44,765 bases of DNA, taken from contig JABJCN010000055.1 of NCBI GenBank assembly GCA_018668635.1, positions 1 to 44,765 on the forward strand. Reading direction: 5' to 3'. Position 1 is the stretch's first letter; every line of letters starts with the position of its first letter. The notes beneath the pieces were generated by a model. That model was not told the origin of the DNA. It did no database searches and saw nothing but the letters and a program-made list of their open reading frames with translations. Position numbers and translations under genes: made by a program. The DNA is from Opitutia bacterium (lineage in GTDB: Bacteria > Verrucomicrobiota > Verrucomicrobiia > Opitutales > JABJCN01). This document shows positions 43,477 through 44,765 of this stretch, piece after piece.

Positions 43477-44574
43477 TCAATGGGTCAACGAATCGGAATT
43501 CAGGGCCCATCGGCGGATCATAGCCGTAACAACGGCGCACTCCAATCCGAACGGCAGGTATCCCGCGAAACCAGCCAATGGCATTTCAAAAACCAAGACC
43601 CCGTGTAAATGGGGCACCTGGTAAATCCATTTCACCAGACTAAGAGAGTTCCACATCTCCCAAAAGAGACCACACACCAAAGCAGCCAGTGCCCATGTCC
43701 AGACTTGTCGCCAGTCCCCATCTCTCAACTCACCGAGATCTTCGGGTTCCCCCGCAAGAAAGGAAAGGGCCATCCAGGTCAGCAAGGGACCTGTCCAAAG
43801 TAATGGATACAATTCCCTGGGCCGAACTCCGACCAGAAGGAATGCAACCACACATAATAAAAGGATCGCCCGGGCAAAAGTTACAGGACTTTTGAACTTT
43901 AATCTTGGGCCACGCATCCGTGCCTGCAATCCCGGGAATGTCTTCAACAGGACCGCTGTCGAGTAGACGGCCGGCAGGACCGTGGAAAAACAAACCGTTG
44001 CGTGGATAAAATACTCAAGAACTCCGACATCTGAACCGAGGTAAATCCAGTTCTGCACAAACCGATTATAGTATTCAAAGGTCCACCAAAAGATCGCACT
44101 AACCGGGAAAAGGATAAGGAAGAACCCTGGTCTCTCCAACATCGGGCAGCGCCCGGTTCGTTGGTGCACCAAGGCATTCATAACGAGGATATACCCCGTC
44201 CACAAGGGGGTAAATGTGAACTTTTGCCCCCAAGCAAACCAAGGGGCCCGACCCCACGCCAGCCACCAAAAAAAACCCAACCAGGCTAGCGCCAGCCAAC
44301 CCCATAAAGGGAATGAAGAACCTGTGCTATTCCCTGCATTTCTTTCCGCCACAAGCAATACCCGGGGCTTTAACAACCACGCAAACAATGCAATCATGCC
44401 TGCCCAGTATACAATCGCAACATTCCAGGAGAAATCAATCTCCCCTATGTCACGCACTTCAGGCGGAAACTTCAGGAAGGGTGCCAGGTCATGTCCAGTC
44501 ATCAAAACCCCAATCAAAGGCAGGCACAGACACAGGAACCCAGTCAAGACCAACCGTGATGCAATTGAATTCAT
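43477..44574 (-). CDS. Uncharacterised multi-pass membrane protein
   Basis: A 365-residue, very Trp-rich membrane protein with about ten hydrophobic segments. I do not recognise a family with a known role. Two similar motifs occur, FEYYNRFVQNWIYLG (middle) and WEMWNSLSLVKWIYQVP (near the C-terminus), suggesting an internal repeat with a WE/FE-x2-N-x6-WIY pattern. The preferred start is the ATG at 44574 (MNSIASRLVLTGFLCL). An ATG at 44613 adds 13 polar residues. The parvulin gene starts 77 bases downstream, so the three minus-strand genes may share a transcript. Confidence 0.72.
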   Translation of the reverse strand: MNSIASRLVLTGFLCLCLPLIGVLMTGHDLAPFLKFPPEVRDIGEIDFSWNVAIVYWAGMIALFAWLLKPRVLLVAERNAGNSTGSSFPLWGWLALAWLGFFWWLAWGRAPWFAWGQKFTFTPLWTGYILVMNALVHQRTGRCPMLERPGFFLILFPVSAIFWWTFEYYNRFVQNWIYLGSDVGVLEYFIHATVCFSTVLPAVYSTAVLLKTFPGLQARMRGPRLKFKSPVTFARAILLLCVVAFLLVGVRPRELYPLLWTGPLLTWMALSFLAGEPEDLGELRDGDWRQVWTWALAALVCGLFWEMWNSLSLVKWIYQVPHLHGVLVFEMPLAGFAGYLPFGLECAVVTAMIRRWALNSDSLTH

Positions 44575-44682
44575 CCTAAATTTGATTTCTATACTTGAAA
44601 GCCACGACGACATTCACACCATTAAATAATTGAATTTATGAAGCAAGAAAACTAGGCGTTAAAAGTCAGCCTTGATTACATT

Positions 44683-44759
44683 GCGGGAGTAGCTCAGCTG
44701 GATAGAGCAGCGGTTTTCTAAACCGCAGGTCGTGGGTTCGAGTCCCACCTCCCGTGCCA
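44683..44759 (+). tRNA. tRNA-Arg (anticodon TCT)
   Basis: Acceptor GCGGGAG pairs with CTCCCGT (first pair G-U), discriminator G, and CCA encoded (44757-44759). The D-arm AGCTCAGCTGGATAGAGC and T-loop GGTTCGAGTCC are standard. The anticodon stem GCGGT/ACCGC holds the loop TTTCTAA, with TCT at 44717-44719, reading AGA and AGG. Confidence 0.97.
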
Positions 44760-44765
44760 TTCCTT

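Overview
The window looks like ordinary chromosome from a Gram-negative bacterium, most likely of the PVC group (Verrucomicrobiota, Opitutae-like). That placement is an inference. It rests on the mix of a full-length NADH-binding complex I operon, PQQ-type beta-propeller proteins, a large secreted protein that combines an H-x9-DG-like motif with a c-type heme site, a TolB/M28/PDZ secreted peptidase, and generally weak Shine-Dalgarno sequences. No insertion sequence, integrase, prophage, CRISPR array or origin was seen, and every real gene appears intact except the M16 peptidase cut by the left edge.

Layout. Positions 1-164 (minus) hold the N-terminus of an M16 zinc peptidase. A plus-strand group follows at 305-4196: exported methyltransferase, sufS, sufU, and a HemY-type protoporphyrinogen oxidase. 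It ends at a clear bidirectional hairpin. A minus-strand trio (4314-6017) encodes an exported redoxin, an acylphosphatase and an MhpD-like hydratase. A two-domain PPK2 enzyme (6300-7754, plus) faces a 938-residue secreted cytochrome c-like protein (7779-10595, minus). An ArsC-family protein, a Sel1-repeat lipoprotein and tRNA-Ser(GGA) follow on the minus strand.

The core is a complex I operon at 12509-26132 in the order nuoB-C-D-E-F-G-H-I-J-K-L-M-N. The genes are tightly packed, several overlap by one to four bases, and the usual first gene nuoA is absent. The operon would encode all three modules of the NADH:quinone oxidoreductase: NADH dehydrogenase (E, F, G), the connecting arm (B, C, D, I) and the proton-pumping membrane arm (H, J-N).

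Downstream are a DUF1015 protein (minus) and, divergent from it, a three-gene plus-strand group: a large uncharacterised C-terminally membrane-anchored protein, a stand-alone DsbD-alpha-like domain, and a TolB-propeller/M28/PDZ peptidase. A minus-strand YhhQ-like transporter and a TolB-like protein follow, then a Bcp peroxiredoxin and citrate synthase. A tight plus-strand group comes next: ABC ATPase, ABC permease, TPR protein, PQQ-propeller protein. It converges on a minus-strand group of a multi-pass membrane protein, a parvulin-domain protein without a signal peptide, and a second PQQ-propeller protein. tRNA-Arg(TCT) closes the window.

The theme is respiration and redox plus cell-envelope proteins. 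I found no defence or mobile system. The most unusual items are the 938-residue heme protein with no methionine after its CxxCH, the uncharacterised 645-residue membrane protein with its DsbD-alpha and M28 neighbours, and the nuo operon lacking nuoA.
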